NCBI RefSeq assembly: GCF_900105495.1
Contig: NZ_FNTF01000002.1
Span: 5,906,001 to 5,970,000 of the forward strand
Source: Pseudomonas frederiksbergensis
GTDB taxonomy: Bacteria > Pseudomonadota > Gammaproteobacteria > Pseudomonadales > Pseudomonadaceae
Direction of reading: 5' to 3'
Length of the DNA: 64,000 nt
Made by a program: the position numbers and the translations under genes. The notes beneath the pieces are model-generated. The model was given only the letters and a program-made list of their open reading frames with translations, was not told the DNA's origin and ran no database searches. The first letter of the stretch is position 1; each line of letters opens with the position of its first letter. Of this stretch, positions 19,401 to 26,894 are shown piece by piece.

Positions 19401-19506
19401 TTACAATACTCATGCTGACGGGACTTAGTATTTTCGGGCTCGGGGGCTTATTAAATACAGGAAGTTGATCACCTTCTTGGGCCAGGTCATTGAGTTCGTC
19501 GGTCAT
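16438..19506 (-). CDS. Tandem Ig-like repeat protein of the Tc region
   Basis: 1022 aa, ATG 19506 with only a weak ribosome site. About nine or ten beta-sandwich units of 85-100 residues can be followed, each with a motif like PTPTDVKYTVDNRTPMFSGN, GVNGATIVITDATG and a closing W-S-T-R-A or W-T-I-R-A strand. The N-terminal ~180 residues are more divergent and their DNA is visibly AT-richer. No signal peptide or membrane segment. The repeats resemble bacterial Ig-like domains of adhesins and of the 96-aa protein at 21686-21976. It precedes tcaA in the same orientation but each has its own lux-box-like site. Function unknown; adhesin or scaffold is inference from fold type. Confidence 0.8.
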   Translation of the reverse strand: MTDELNDLAQEGDQLPVFNKPPSPKILSPVSMSIVNGNIQGTVFVDVKYDGYRVAIALYVSDTLIQTRYIHNAYWGNNTFFIETAFPGPAYLKAWGTANGVDSDPEEVEFYVSSRPVINTPEEREIVSARRPVIEGVGGGSCSLRVMRSGTNEALSDYFYNFLNTWSIKLNKDLSDNAEYSITIEQSKPGYTTRFSSDRTFITRLVPEPPVITSPAPRSLQETTFVMGGRNGMVGATVHVLLEGPLPLKEVGKSTELTSETWTASVTVKPGPVSLVAKQVKGTKESVLSTAVGFYIRPPKLMNIQVENLATPGSVKFSGAGYDGATVEITIKEPEETAPPPVVQVRNGQWETTATNWTFGTYKLTAVQKVPDNANGWIPSLSLDFDVVRKVPTPTDVKYTVDNRTPMFSGNGVNGATIVITDATGSSVSVPDASVAAGTWSTRATTPWEPVNSRAINVVQKIGTETSDPVQIRVTIENLAPPTEVDYSVSDYTPTFTGKGIVGATIHVLDAGGNDVVPPLLLTTSNWTIRASSLWGPIKSLKVTVVHKQGGLSSTPVELNVTNPLLAPDISRVTVDELQAEVAGTCWAGAVLTLKFSDSADLHQPVVSNGTWVFERPTPFTPGGDYTVTAWQDYAELEPSPVASKTFTIKLPTPRITDPGDKAEVWRDFTVTGDKGYKGATMKLRNAQFGNDLGQPKVLTENGEWSIDLTGLDFRGYTIDAQQSLGQRESERSELRAFEVVLVPPIIEVPVENGSMPRTSTLSGWGAPGGKVGVWLKDTAEPLLENIEVDDDGCWKAEVTLPVGAKTIWARQTFGGRTSKDSQPLNYNVVPAAPVIETPVTGERIGRRVAVSGFGVAGDSVAVRLGDVAQTVLGRSPVLEDRTWSVTVEFDQPDGRYPLLAVASSEGFDSADSVIRQVVLGTYRPSVDVPAQGQWVSHPVEFKGQGRPGVGQVVSWFNPDHVWAPDLPVTGGGWQGDAQQSLPRGGQWCRFRQSLSDSADGATVSDWVESKRFESEPPTAES

Positions 19507-19569
19507 GATCGTATTACCGTTTGGGGTGGGCTCTCGAAAATTGTTTTAGGCTGTTTTCGCATGCCATAC

Positions 19570-19589
19570 ACCTGTCAAATCTGACAGTG
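19570..19589 (-). promoter_or_regulatory. lux-box-like dyad upstream of the Ig-repeat gene
   Basis: The core CTGTCAAATCTGACAG (19572-19587) has 6-bp perfect arms and a 4-bp spacer, 66 bp from the start at 19506. Read on the minus strand, the sequence just upstream (CCGTTCGTCGGCA) is almost repeated at the site near 22060. Confidence 0.75.
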
Positions 19590-19759
19590 CCGACGAACGG
19601 CAACCCTCTACCTCGTCACTTTTCCTAATGTTTTCAACCCTTCAGTTCACGGCTACAGCGCCTTGCGCATTTGCCTACAGATCCGCCAGAATCCGCCGGC
19701 TTGTGCGCCTTGGTCTTGCCCCGTAACTTGATCCGCGTCGCTGCCAATCAGCGATCGGG

Positions 19760-19955
19760 TTTAGTCGCCCGGCGGTTCGATACGATGTGCATAAGCGTCA
19801 TCCAGTCGGGAATTCCCTATCCCCGCACTTGATGGTGGCTGTACGCAGGGCGCCCTCGGGCGCGCCGGATTTCGTATCTCCGCCGGTCGACTAACCTGCG
19901 TCCAGCCGCCACCCTAATTCGTTTAGTCGCGAGACGGTGGTGGCTCCCTTACGGA
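19760..19955 (+). promoter_or_regulatory. Structured leader with alternative pairings before DUF6124
   Basis: The central segment 19888-19913 (CGACTAA, then CCTGCGTCCAGCCGCCACC) can pair upstream with TTAGTCG at 19761-19767 and GGTGGCTGTACGCAGG at 19834-19849. It can instead pair downstream with TTAGTCG at 19923-19929 and GGTGGTGGCT at 19936-19945. The two foldings exclude each other, and the downstream one ends just before the GGAG ribosome site (19952-19955). A small GC hairpin (GCGCCC/GGGCGC, 19850-19863) lies between. This is the layout of a switchable leader RNA; function is inferred. Confidence 0.5.
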
Positions 19956-19963
19956 GATCGACT

Positions 19964-20334
19964 ATGTTCAAGGCAACACCCAATCCCCCGAAGCCGACCC
20001 GGTTTCCCCCTATTCCACCCTCCATTCAAAAAAGCTCAACGCCGCCGCCAACAAGGCGCTGGACCATTACCTCAAACCCCACATCAACCGCCTCCCTTCA
20101 TCCCAGGACCGTGCCATGGAAATGTTCACCGTCGTCCCCGATGCAAACCCCGAAGCCCTGACCATCCAGACTTACGAAACCTTTTCCTCGGTCAGCATTC
20201 TGCTGCTCGACCTGGCCGAAAGCCTGGAGGACAAGCCGCGGCATCTGGCGATGGCGATTTATCAGTTGAGTGAGTTGGGGTTGATGCTGGTGGAGCGGTC
20301 GCTGGCGAACGAGGCGGCGATCAAGGTGACCTGA
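19964..20334 (+). pseudogene. DUF6124 family protein, one-base frameshift
   Basis: The ATG at 19964 has GGAG upstream and begins MFKATPNPP, as in DUF6124 proteins found widely in Pseudomonas. The C5 run at 19985-19989 appears one base short. With six C the frame continues as PPEADPVSPYSTLHSKKLNA and on into the open frame MEMFTVVPDANPEALTIQTY to the stop at 20334, giving about 123 aa of typical family length. Without the base the first frame runs on as proline-rich nonsense to 20161. Family function unknown. This is the third homopolymer-associated frameshift within 11 kb, so a sequencing error is as likely as real inactivation. Confidence 0.75.
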
Positions 20335-20359
20335 GCTTAAATATCAGGCGCCTGCGCTA

Positions 20360-20457
20360 ACGCCTTCGCGGGCAAGCCCGCCCCCACAGGTTCGGTGGTG
20401 TACGCCAACATTTTGTTCGACGCGATCACTGTGGGAGCGGGCTTGCCCGCGAAGGCG
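20360..20457. repeat. Inverted REP pair
   Basis: GCCTTCGCGGGCAAGCCCGC and its inverted partner GCGGGCTTGCCCGCGAAGGC flank a ~50-bp spacer. This is the common Pseudomonas REP doublet, here between the convergent DUF6124 and PilZ genes. Confidence 0.85.
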
Positions 20458-20479
20458 CCAGTACAGGCACCGCAGGGCA

Positions 20480-20839
20480 TCACGCAGAAGCAGGCAGCGG
20501 CTGAAAACTGAAATATTGCTTCAAGGCGCTGACCAGTTGCCCATACTCCGGCGGTGCCCGTTGCAGGCTGAACCCGGCGTCATAGTGGTGAGGGGTCGTG
20601 TCTTCATGGCACCACAAACAACACCCCTGAAGATCGATGACCTGCATGCAGCCATCGCTGTCGGGGATTTTCAGGCGCAAATCGAAATCGGCGCCGATCA
20701 TCATCGGCAGCTGGCTGATCAGCATCAGCCCGTCTTCGGAGACGTTGCCCAGAAAGCCGATGGGTTTGTCGGTGACGCTGTTGAACACTCTTAGAAAATA
20801 CGGCAGTTGATGCCGCTCGATCCGGCGGTCAGTAAACAT
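20480..20839 (-). CDS. PilZ domain protein
   Basis: 119 aa from the ATG at 20839; a GTG at 20878 would add 13 residues and cannot be excluded, since neither has a strong ribosome site. The N-terminal FTDRRIERHQLPYFLRVFN fits the RxxxR c-di-GMP-binding part of PilZ domains, and GFLGNVSEDGLMLIS fits the (D/N)xSxxG motif. It probably binds cyclic di-GMP. It belongs with the lipoprotein upstream and the pykA block rather than with the toxin genes. A diguanylate cyclase is encoded at 28602-29720. Confidence 0.82.
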   Translation of the reverse strand: MFTDRRIERHQLPYFLRVFNSVTDKPIGFLGNVSEDGLMLISQLPMMIGADFDLRLKIPDSDGCMQVIDLQGCCLWCHEDTTPHHYDAGFSLQRAPPEYGQLVSALKQYFSFQPLPASA

Positions 20840-21080
20840 GCGCAAATGGCCCAGCAAGGCTCTTAAGCAGAGCCGCACTAATGCTTCGGAACGGGCCTGC
20901 TTCTCTTATATAGAAGCATGGGCGCGCTCTCCCCGATCCCGGTGCGACAGTCCATAACGCCGCTGCCGCTTACTCCTGCCGATCACAGGTGTTGCGTCGA
21001 TCAGAGGCAAGGCTCTGAATCGATCTATTCGACTATAGCTCACCACCGCCGGTGAGCCAGCCTTTGAACGATCAGGACCA

Positions 21081-21467
21081 TCAGAACTGCGTCGGGCGCA
21101 CGACCGCAGCCGCACTGCGCAGCGGATAGTGGCCCAGCGACTGCAAGGTTTCCAGGCGGGCGCGGGCGCGGTAGGCGTATTCGCTTTGCGGGTACGCGGC
21201 GATGATGAACTGGTAGGTTTGCGCCGCATCGACAAACAGTTTCTGCCGTTCCAGGCACAAGCCGCGCATCATCGATGCTTCCGGCCACACGTAAGGCCGC
21301 GCTCGGCTGGCGCGTTCGACTTTGGACAGTTCGAGCATTACCTGCTCGCAATTGCCGCGGTCGTAGGCGCTGTAAGCGTTATTCAAATGATGGTTCATCG
21401 ACCAACGGGTGCAGCCCGTGACGCTGAGGGCACTGATGGCAAGGGCGGCAATGAGCACGAATCGCAT
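21081..21467 (-). CDS. Small TPR-like lipoprotein
   Basis: 128 aa, ATG 21467 with AGGAG 7 nt upstream. The signal sequence MRFVLIAALAISALSVTGC ends in the lipobox LSVTGC, so it should be lipidated and membrane-anchored. The rest (NNAYSAYDRGNCEQVMLELS, DAAQTYQFIIAAYPQSEYAY) resembles tetratricopeptide helices. Proteins of this type with an adjacent pykA are common in Pseudomonas; function not established. Confidence 0.82.
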   Translation of the reverse strand: MRFVLIAALAISALSVTGCTRWSMNHHLNNAYSAYDRGNCEQVMLELSKVERASRARPYVWPEASMMRGLCLERQKLFVDAAQTYQFIIAAYPQSEYAYRARARLETLQSLGHYPLRSAAAVVRPTQF

Positions 21468-21623
21468 GGGGGTTCTCCTGTCTTGAGCTCTGTATCGACC
21501 CGTTGGCGAAAATCTTCAATGATCGGGTGCGGGAATGAGCGTGTAGCAGCATAAGACAAGCGGTAACGAATCACCCGCTTCGGAGTATTCGCGCAAGGTG
21601 GCACTCAACGTCCTGACCGAGCG

Positions 21624-21659
21624 AAAAAAAAACCCACTGAGCCGCCAAGGCTCAGTGGG
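21624..21659 (-). terminator. Rho-independent terminator of the one-domain Ig gene
   Basis: On the minus strand, 11-bp perfect arms (CCCACTGAGCC/GGCTCAGTGGG, 21633-21659) with a 5-nt loop are followed by nine T (21624-21632). It lies 27 bp past the stop at 21686. Confidence 0.92.
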
Positions 21660-21685
21660 CTTGCAAATGAACGAAGACGTTCCGG

Positions 21686-21976
21686 TCATTCGACTACGAA
21701 GGATCGACTCCGCGACGCAGGCGAAGGCCCATAATTATTGGTCTGGACTGCCGAAATAGTATTCCGACCCTCAGGCAGGTTTTCAGAAGCATTACCTGAC
21801 CAAGTACCGTCCGACCATACGCGGACTTTCAATAACAAAAGCTTGTCTTCCGTTCTAACCTCAACGATGGCATCTGGAACACCGGTTCCCTTTAATCTGA
21901 CTGGGTTTTCCACTGTAGCGGCCGTTCCCGGTTCAACGATTACCGGCTCCGCCGGTTGCTGAGAGTTTGTAGTCAT
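21686..21976 (-). CDS. Single Ig-like domain protein with its own lux-box-like promoter
   Basis: 96 aa. The ATG at 21976 is chosen because GGGAG precedes it; an upstream start would run back into the promoter. After a short polar N-terminus (MTTNSQQPAEPV) there is one Ig-like unit: ATVENPVRLKGTGVPDAIVE, then VWSDGTWSGNASENL, ending RSRSFVVE. This matches one repeat of the 1022-aa protein at 16438-19506. No signal peptide. It is monocistronic, with a strong terminator behind and a lux-box-like dyad 76 bp in front, so it looks like a separate, deliberately regulated unit. Function unknown. Confidence 0.75.
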   Translation of the reverse strand: MTTNSQQPAEPVIVEPGTAATVENPVRLKGTGVPDAIVEVRTEDKLLLLKVRVWSDGTWSGNASENLPEGRNTISAVQTNNYGPSPASRSRSFVVE

Positions 21977-22049
21977 GTTGTCATCTCCCTGACTCGTCAC
22001 CTGTTGACGAAGCTCCAGCGCATTCAACCCCGCGCTCAAGCGCCCGCCT

Positions 22050-22069
22050 ACCTGTTAGAACTAACAGTG
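22050..22069 (-). promoter_or_regulatory. lux-box-like dyad upstream of the one-domain Ig gene
   Basis: The core CTGTTAGAACTAACAG (22052-22067) is a 6+4+6 dyad. It differs from the other sites by a T for C in one arm and the compensating A in the other, so the symmetry is kept. Upstream flank CCATTTGTCGGCA nearly repeats that of the 19572 site. Confidence 0.72.
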
Positions 22070-22120
22070 CCGACAAATGGTAGGTCTATTGAATCGGTGT
22101 GGCTGAAAACTTTCGGGATT

Positions 22121-22161
22121 GTTCGTTTCAAGAAACAAACGAATAAGTAGTGCAAACGAAC
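22121..22161 (+). promoter_or_regulatory. Repeated AAACGAA half-sites upstream of pykA
   Basis: GTTCGTTT (22121-22128), AAACGAA (22137-22143) and AAACGAAC (22154-22161) form an inverted pair plus a direct copy, 61-100 bp before the pykA start. Possibly an operator for a sugar-metabolism repressor; the regulator is not identifiable from sequence. Confidence 0.35.
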
Positions 22162-22221
22162 AATGACTACAACATCGGACCATAGTAGCCTCACCCAGCG
22201 CTTGAACTCAGGAGTCTATGC

Positions 22222-23673
<1,452 letters not shown>

Positions 23674-23693
23674 GTGATCGGTTGCTGAAAAAC

Positions 23694-23726
23694 AAAAGCC
23701 CCGCCCTGTGAATGGCGGGGCTTTTT
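23694..23726 (+). terminator. pykA terminator
   Basis: AAAAGCCCCGCC and GGCGGGGCTTTTT form a 12-bp stem with an 8-nt loop and a T tail, 20 bp after the stop. A 37-bp stretch (23695-23731) recurs with one mismatch at 26704-26740. Confidence 0.93.
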
Positions 23727-23737
23727 GGTTTCCCTAT

Positions 23738-23844
23738 GATCGTTCCCACGCTCCGCGTGGGAATGCAGCCCGGGACGCTCTGCGTCCCAAAGCCGAACGC
23801 GGAGCGTCCGTTGAGGCATTCCCACGCGGAGCGTGGGAACGATC
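23738..23844. repeat. ~107-bp palindromic repeat, copy 1
   Basis: Begins GATCGTTCCCACGCTCCGCG and ends with its inverse (CGCGGAGCGTGGGAACGATC), with inner GGGACGCT/AGCGTCC-type arms. The same element recurs at 45294-45404 and 58382-58490. Each copy lies immediately downstream of a gene. Confidence 0.85.
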
Positions 23845-23846
23845 GG

Positions 23847-23973
23847 CTAGTGTTTACTGATGAACGCTGACAACGCCGCAATCGCTTCCGCCGAGCGCAG
23901 CCGTTGAGTGAACTGTGCGCTCTCTTCTTCTATAGCCTTGCGCAGTTGTTCGCGGTCCGCGGCGTTCATCAAT
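23847..23973 (-). pseudogene. Orphan 3' end of an enoyl-CoA hydratase gene
   Basis: On the minus strand it encodes the last ~42 residues of the hydratase at 26895-27644, ending LSAFISKH and a TAG stop instead of LTGFIKRH. Bases 23871-23973 match 26919-27021 with three differences by eye. There is no start and no 5' part; homology stops abruptly at 23973, just before the stop of the delta-60 gene (23986). It is a scar of the event that placed the delta-60 genes here. Confidence 0.85.
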
Positions 23974-23985
23974 GGGCTGACCGGC

Positions 23986-25224
23986 TCATCCTGAATAACA
24001 ACTGACCGTCACACGTTCACCGTTACCTTCAGTGGTACCGACGGTGATGATATTCGTGTCGTGCTGTCGCACCGTTGCCGCAGCGATAGATACCCTGGGT
24101 TCCCCTCGGATAACGCCCTCTTGTCCAAAACGACTATCCAATTGTCCGGAGGGCAGGTAGCGGGCGATGGCATACCGGGTTATGCCTTCCGATGTTTGGC
24201 CGCCGCCGACCAGTGTGAGGTGTTGGTTCTGGACAATGACATCGCGCCAGATCACATCCATTTGCGGGATGGACAGCAGGGCAGGCATTCCATTGTTGAA
24301 CTGCGCATCCGGTTGGCCTTCGGTGTCGATAACCGATAGAAGCCCACGGCCGGTATACCACGCCCCGCCCAGATGTCCTGCGCCGACCGTTTTGCCGTCC
24401 TGGGTGAGGGCTATCGGTCCCAGATAAGTGTTTACCCCTGGAATCTCGACCGTGGCATAACCTAGCTCTCCGAATGTCGCGTCGATGCCCCCGTTTTCAT
24501 GAACCCGTGTCATAAAACTGAACGTGTGTGTACGTATTCGCGTCGTACCGGCGACCAGGTAACGGCCATCGGCTTGCACGGCAACACCTTCAAGCGTCGT
24601 CAGCCCAGTGTCTTTGTAAGGGACAGGGACATAGCCTCCGCTATTAAATGTGGTGTCCAGAGAACCATTGGGTTCAAGTCGAATCAGCAGCCCTTCGTAT
24701 CGGTCGTTCACTATCCTTTGAGGGGTGAGTGTCAGGAGTATTTTATCGCCGGCCAACACCGTTGAATGGCGGCAGAATCCTGTTTGCAGCTCGTCTTGTC
24801 CGCCAGGTTTGAGCTGGACGATTTGTTGTCCGTTCTGGCCAAAGGTCGTATCTGCACTGCCATCGCGATGGAACATGGCCAGTGCCGGGTACGTGCGCAT
24901 TGATGTCGTCTTCTCTGCGACGAGTAGAATTCGACCATCGCGCAGCAGGTGCAGATCAGTCACCGGGGTGATCTCGTTATCCTGGCCGAACTCTCCAATG
25001 ACGTATCCATCGATACCAAAGGTCATGTCTGGCGAGCCATCTGGCTGGAGACGAGCCAGCCCGAAGCCGGGGCCAGTGCGAAATCCAACGACGATTTTAT
25101 TGTCGGGTTGTATTTTTACCGTTTCGCCATAGCCCTCAACACTCAGGTAAATTCGGCCGCCATCGCCGAAGCCGGGATCTAGATCGCCAGAAGCTGAAGG
25201 TGACTGGTTGTGTACGTTGGACAT
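23986..25224 (-). CDS. Delta-60 repeat protein, second gene
   Basis: 412 aa, GGGAG before the ATG at 25224. Built of repeats of about 55-60 residues with the pattern DGSxDxTFGxxG: GDLDPGFGDGGRIYLSV, DGSPDMTFGIDGYVIGE, DGSADTTFGQNGQQIV, NGSLDTTFNSGGYVPV, NGGIDATFGELGYATVE, EGQPDAQFNNGMPALLS, QLDSRFGQEGVI. The repeats form a beta-propeller-like or solenoid fold of unknown role. No signal peptide. It lies 66 bp downstream of its paralogue (25291-26553) without promoter signals between, so they are probably one operon under the 26643 dyad. Confidence 0.85.
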   Translation of the reverse strand: MSNVHNQSPSASGDLDPGFGDGGRIYLSVEGYGETVKIQPDNKIVVGFRTGPGFGLARLQPDGSPDMTFGIDGYVIGEFGQDNEITPVTDLHLLRDGRILLVAEKTTSMRTYPALAMFHRDGSADTTFGQNGQQIVQLKPGGQDELQTGFCRHSTVLAGDKILLTLTPQRIVNDRYEGLLIRLEPNGSLDTTFNSGGYVPVPYKDTGLTTLEGVAVQADGRYLVAGTTRIRTHTFSFMTRVHENGGIDATFGELGYATVEIPGVNTYLGPIALTQDGKTVGAGHLGGAWYTGRGLLSVIDTEGQPDAQFNNGMPALLSIPQMDVIWRDVIVQNQHLTLVGGGQTSEGITRYAIARYLPSGQLDSRFGQEGVIRGEPRVSIAAATVRQHDTNIITVGTTEGNGERVTVSCYSG

Positions 25225-25290
25225 GGTCCTGCTCTCCCGACTGAGGATGATGACAATCGTGCCCGAGCCCTTTCGGGCCTGGGTGAAGGG

Positions 25291-26553
25291 CTACGCCAGG
25301 TAACGCAGGATGGCTGATTTTTGCGATTGATCGTCAGCCGCGAGCAGCGTCTTATTGTCGGTCTGCAGCGTCATCGCAGTGACACCATCACCTTTGTCGA
25401 AACCGGTACGGGCCCAACCCGATCCGTTGAACACAGGATCCAGGGTGCCATTGCTCTGGAAACGAGCGACAACGCCGTCGAAGTGAATGGCGTCAGAACC
25501 CTGTATGGCTCCCGCCACGACGATCTTCCCGTCGGTTTGCATCGCAGCACCTACCCAGCTGGTCGGTTTATCGTCCAGTTGCGTGTAAACCGGGCGCGCG
25601 CCATTGAACTGGATGTTTGGACTTCCATCTGGCTCAAGACTCACCATCACGCCTTCATAGGGAGTGGAGAGAACTTCGCCAATAGCGAGAATTCGTTGAT
25701 TAGGTTGCATCGACATCTGTGTGAAGCGCAGGCGTTTGTCGTCAGAAGGAGAGGCAACGAGAACGAAGCCGTCTTTACCAAAGGTGCGATCCAGGCTGCC
25801 GTCCGTGTTGTAACGAGCGACAAAAGCATTTTTTGATTGGTTAAAACTGCCACAGGCCAGGTACTGGCCGTCTGCTTGAAGCAATACGTTGTCAATCAAT
25901 ACCGGCTGATCAGGTGCGTCAGGGTGGCTCAAGGTAATGTAGCCAACACCATTGAAACTCAGATCGAGTGAACCGTTGCTCTGGAGTCTGAAAATCGCTC
26001 CTACCCGGGGACGATAGGTGCATACCAGGATTTTACCGTCGGGAAGTACCTGGGCAATGTCTGATGCCTGGCGTGTCGGGGTCATTGCCGTTTGATCCGG
26101 TGGGTCAATGGCAGTGGCAAGCGGGGTGTCGATGATCACTTTACCCCCAGTGCCAAAATCTGGATCAAGGCTGCCGTTGTGGTTGTAGCGGGCCAACGCC
26201 GGGACGTACGCGAGGTACAGATCTACACGGGTTGAGGCTTGAAGAAGAATGCTCCCGTTTTCAAGAAGGGTAATGGTACTGCCAGCGGAGTCGGGTTCAC
26301 CTGCGAACGAATCAATGACAAGACCCTGGGTGCCGAATGTCGGGTCAGGCGATCCATCGGCATTGAGGCGTCCGAGCATGTACCCGGCATGTTCGTTAGC
26401 GATGTAACTCCCGGTGAAATAGATTTTTCCATCGGCCGCCACAGTCAGTCCCTTGATGGTGGCGCTTATCGCTGCGTCGAAGTCAAGGTGGACCTTGCCG
26501 TTTACTCCAAAGGCAGGATCGAGCGTGCCAGAGAGCAGGTCTTGTGCTGACAT
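25291..26553 (-). CDS. Delta-60 repeat protein, first gene
   Basis: 420 aa from the ATG at 26553, which has AAGGAG 6 nt upstream; the open frame continues 50 codons further but across the lux-box-like palindrome. Repeats: SGTLDPAFGVNGKVHLDF, DGSPDPTFGTQGLVIDS, NGSLDPDFGTGGKVIID, NGSLDLSFNGVGYITLS, DGSLDRTFGKDGFVLVA, NGTLDPVFNGSGWARTG. Ends AILRYLA, a normal family terminus. No signal peptide. Its 5' region has the same lux-box-like dyad as the Tc genes, so co-expression is expected. Biochemical function unknown. Confidence 0.86.
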   Translation of the reverse strand: MSAQDLLSGTLDPAFGVNGKVHLDFDAAISATIKGLTVAADGKIYFTGSYIANEHAGYMLGRLNADGSPDPTFGTQGLVIDSFAGEPDSAGSTITLLENGSILLQASTRVDLYLAYVPALARYNHNGSLDPDFGTGGKVIIDTPLATAIDPPDQTAMTPTRQASDIAQVLPDGKILVCTYRPRVGAIFRLQSNGSLDLSFNGVGYITLSHPDAPDQPVLIDNVLLQADGQYLACGSFNQSKNAFVARYNTDGSLDRTFGKDGFVLVASPSDDKRLRFTQMSMQPNQRILAIGEVLSTPYEGVMVSLEPDGSPNIQFNGARPVYTQLDDKPTSWVGAAMQTDGKIVVAGAIQGSDAIHFDGVVARFQSNGTLDPVFNGSGWARTGFDKGDGVTAMTLQTDNKTLLAADDQSQKSAILRYLA

Positions 26554-26634
26554 TGTGTTCTCCTTCAAACAATGAATGATCACCGGGTGTTTTAAAGACT
26601 GTTCCGGGTCAAAGCATCTGAACAGTGAAGGTGG

Positions 26635-26670
26635 GGGCCGTCTACTGTCAGACTTGACAGTAGACGGCCC
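26635..26670 (-). promoter_or_regulatory. lux-box-like dyad in a 16-bp-arm palindrome upstream of the delta-60 genes
   Basis: The core CTGTCAGACTTGACAG is at 26645-26660, 92 bp before the start at 26553. Pairing extends outward without mismatch to 26635 and 26670 (GGGCCGTCTA and its complement), much longer than at the other sites. On the plus strand GTGTTTTTT follows, so it could also work as a terminator in that direction. Confidence 0.72.
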
Positions 26671-26703
26671 GTGTTTTTTCAGTTTTTGGGCGCACATACG
26701 CAT

Positions 26704-26728
26704 AAAGCCCCGGCCTGTGAATGGCGGG
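26704..26728 (+). terminator. Duplicated pykA terminator
   Basis: Copy of the pykA terminator with one base changed in the stem (GGCC for GCCC), with no plus-strand gene in front of it. It marks the right side of the delta-60 insertion rather than ending a transcript of its own. Confidence 0.7.
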
Positions 26729-26771
26729 GCTTTTTGGTTTCTGATCCGGGATGTGTATTTGCCTGACCTGG

Positions 26772-26874
26772 CCTCATCGCGAGCAGGCTCGCTCCCACAG
26801 GGGTTTGGTTGAACTGGCCTCGGATTTTGTGTACGCCACAGATCAATGTGGGAGTGAGCCTGCTCGCGATGAGG
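26772..26874. repeat. Inverted REP pair
   Basis: CATCGCGAGCAGGCTCGCTC near 26775 and its near-perfect inverse ending at 26874. With the dyad and terminator copy it fills the 341-bp gap 26554-26894; no gene seen there. Confidence 0.85.
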
Positions 26875-26894
26875 CCCGCCCAGTCACCGCAGAA

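Larger units (their letters stand above)
19507..19963. other. 457-bp intergenic region: divergent promoter and leader
   Basis: No credible gene. The left part carries the lux-box-like dyad for the Ig-repeat gene. The right part (from about 19760) contains self-complementary segments leading into the DUF6124 gene. Nothing recognised between about 19590 and 19755. Confidence 0.6.

Noticed and set aside
20906..21235. 109-codon minus-strand open frame between PilZ and lipoprotein genes
   Set aside because: Overlaps the lipoprotein gene out of frame; Arg/Ser-rich translation and no ribosome site.
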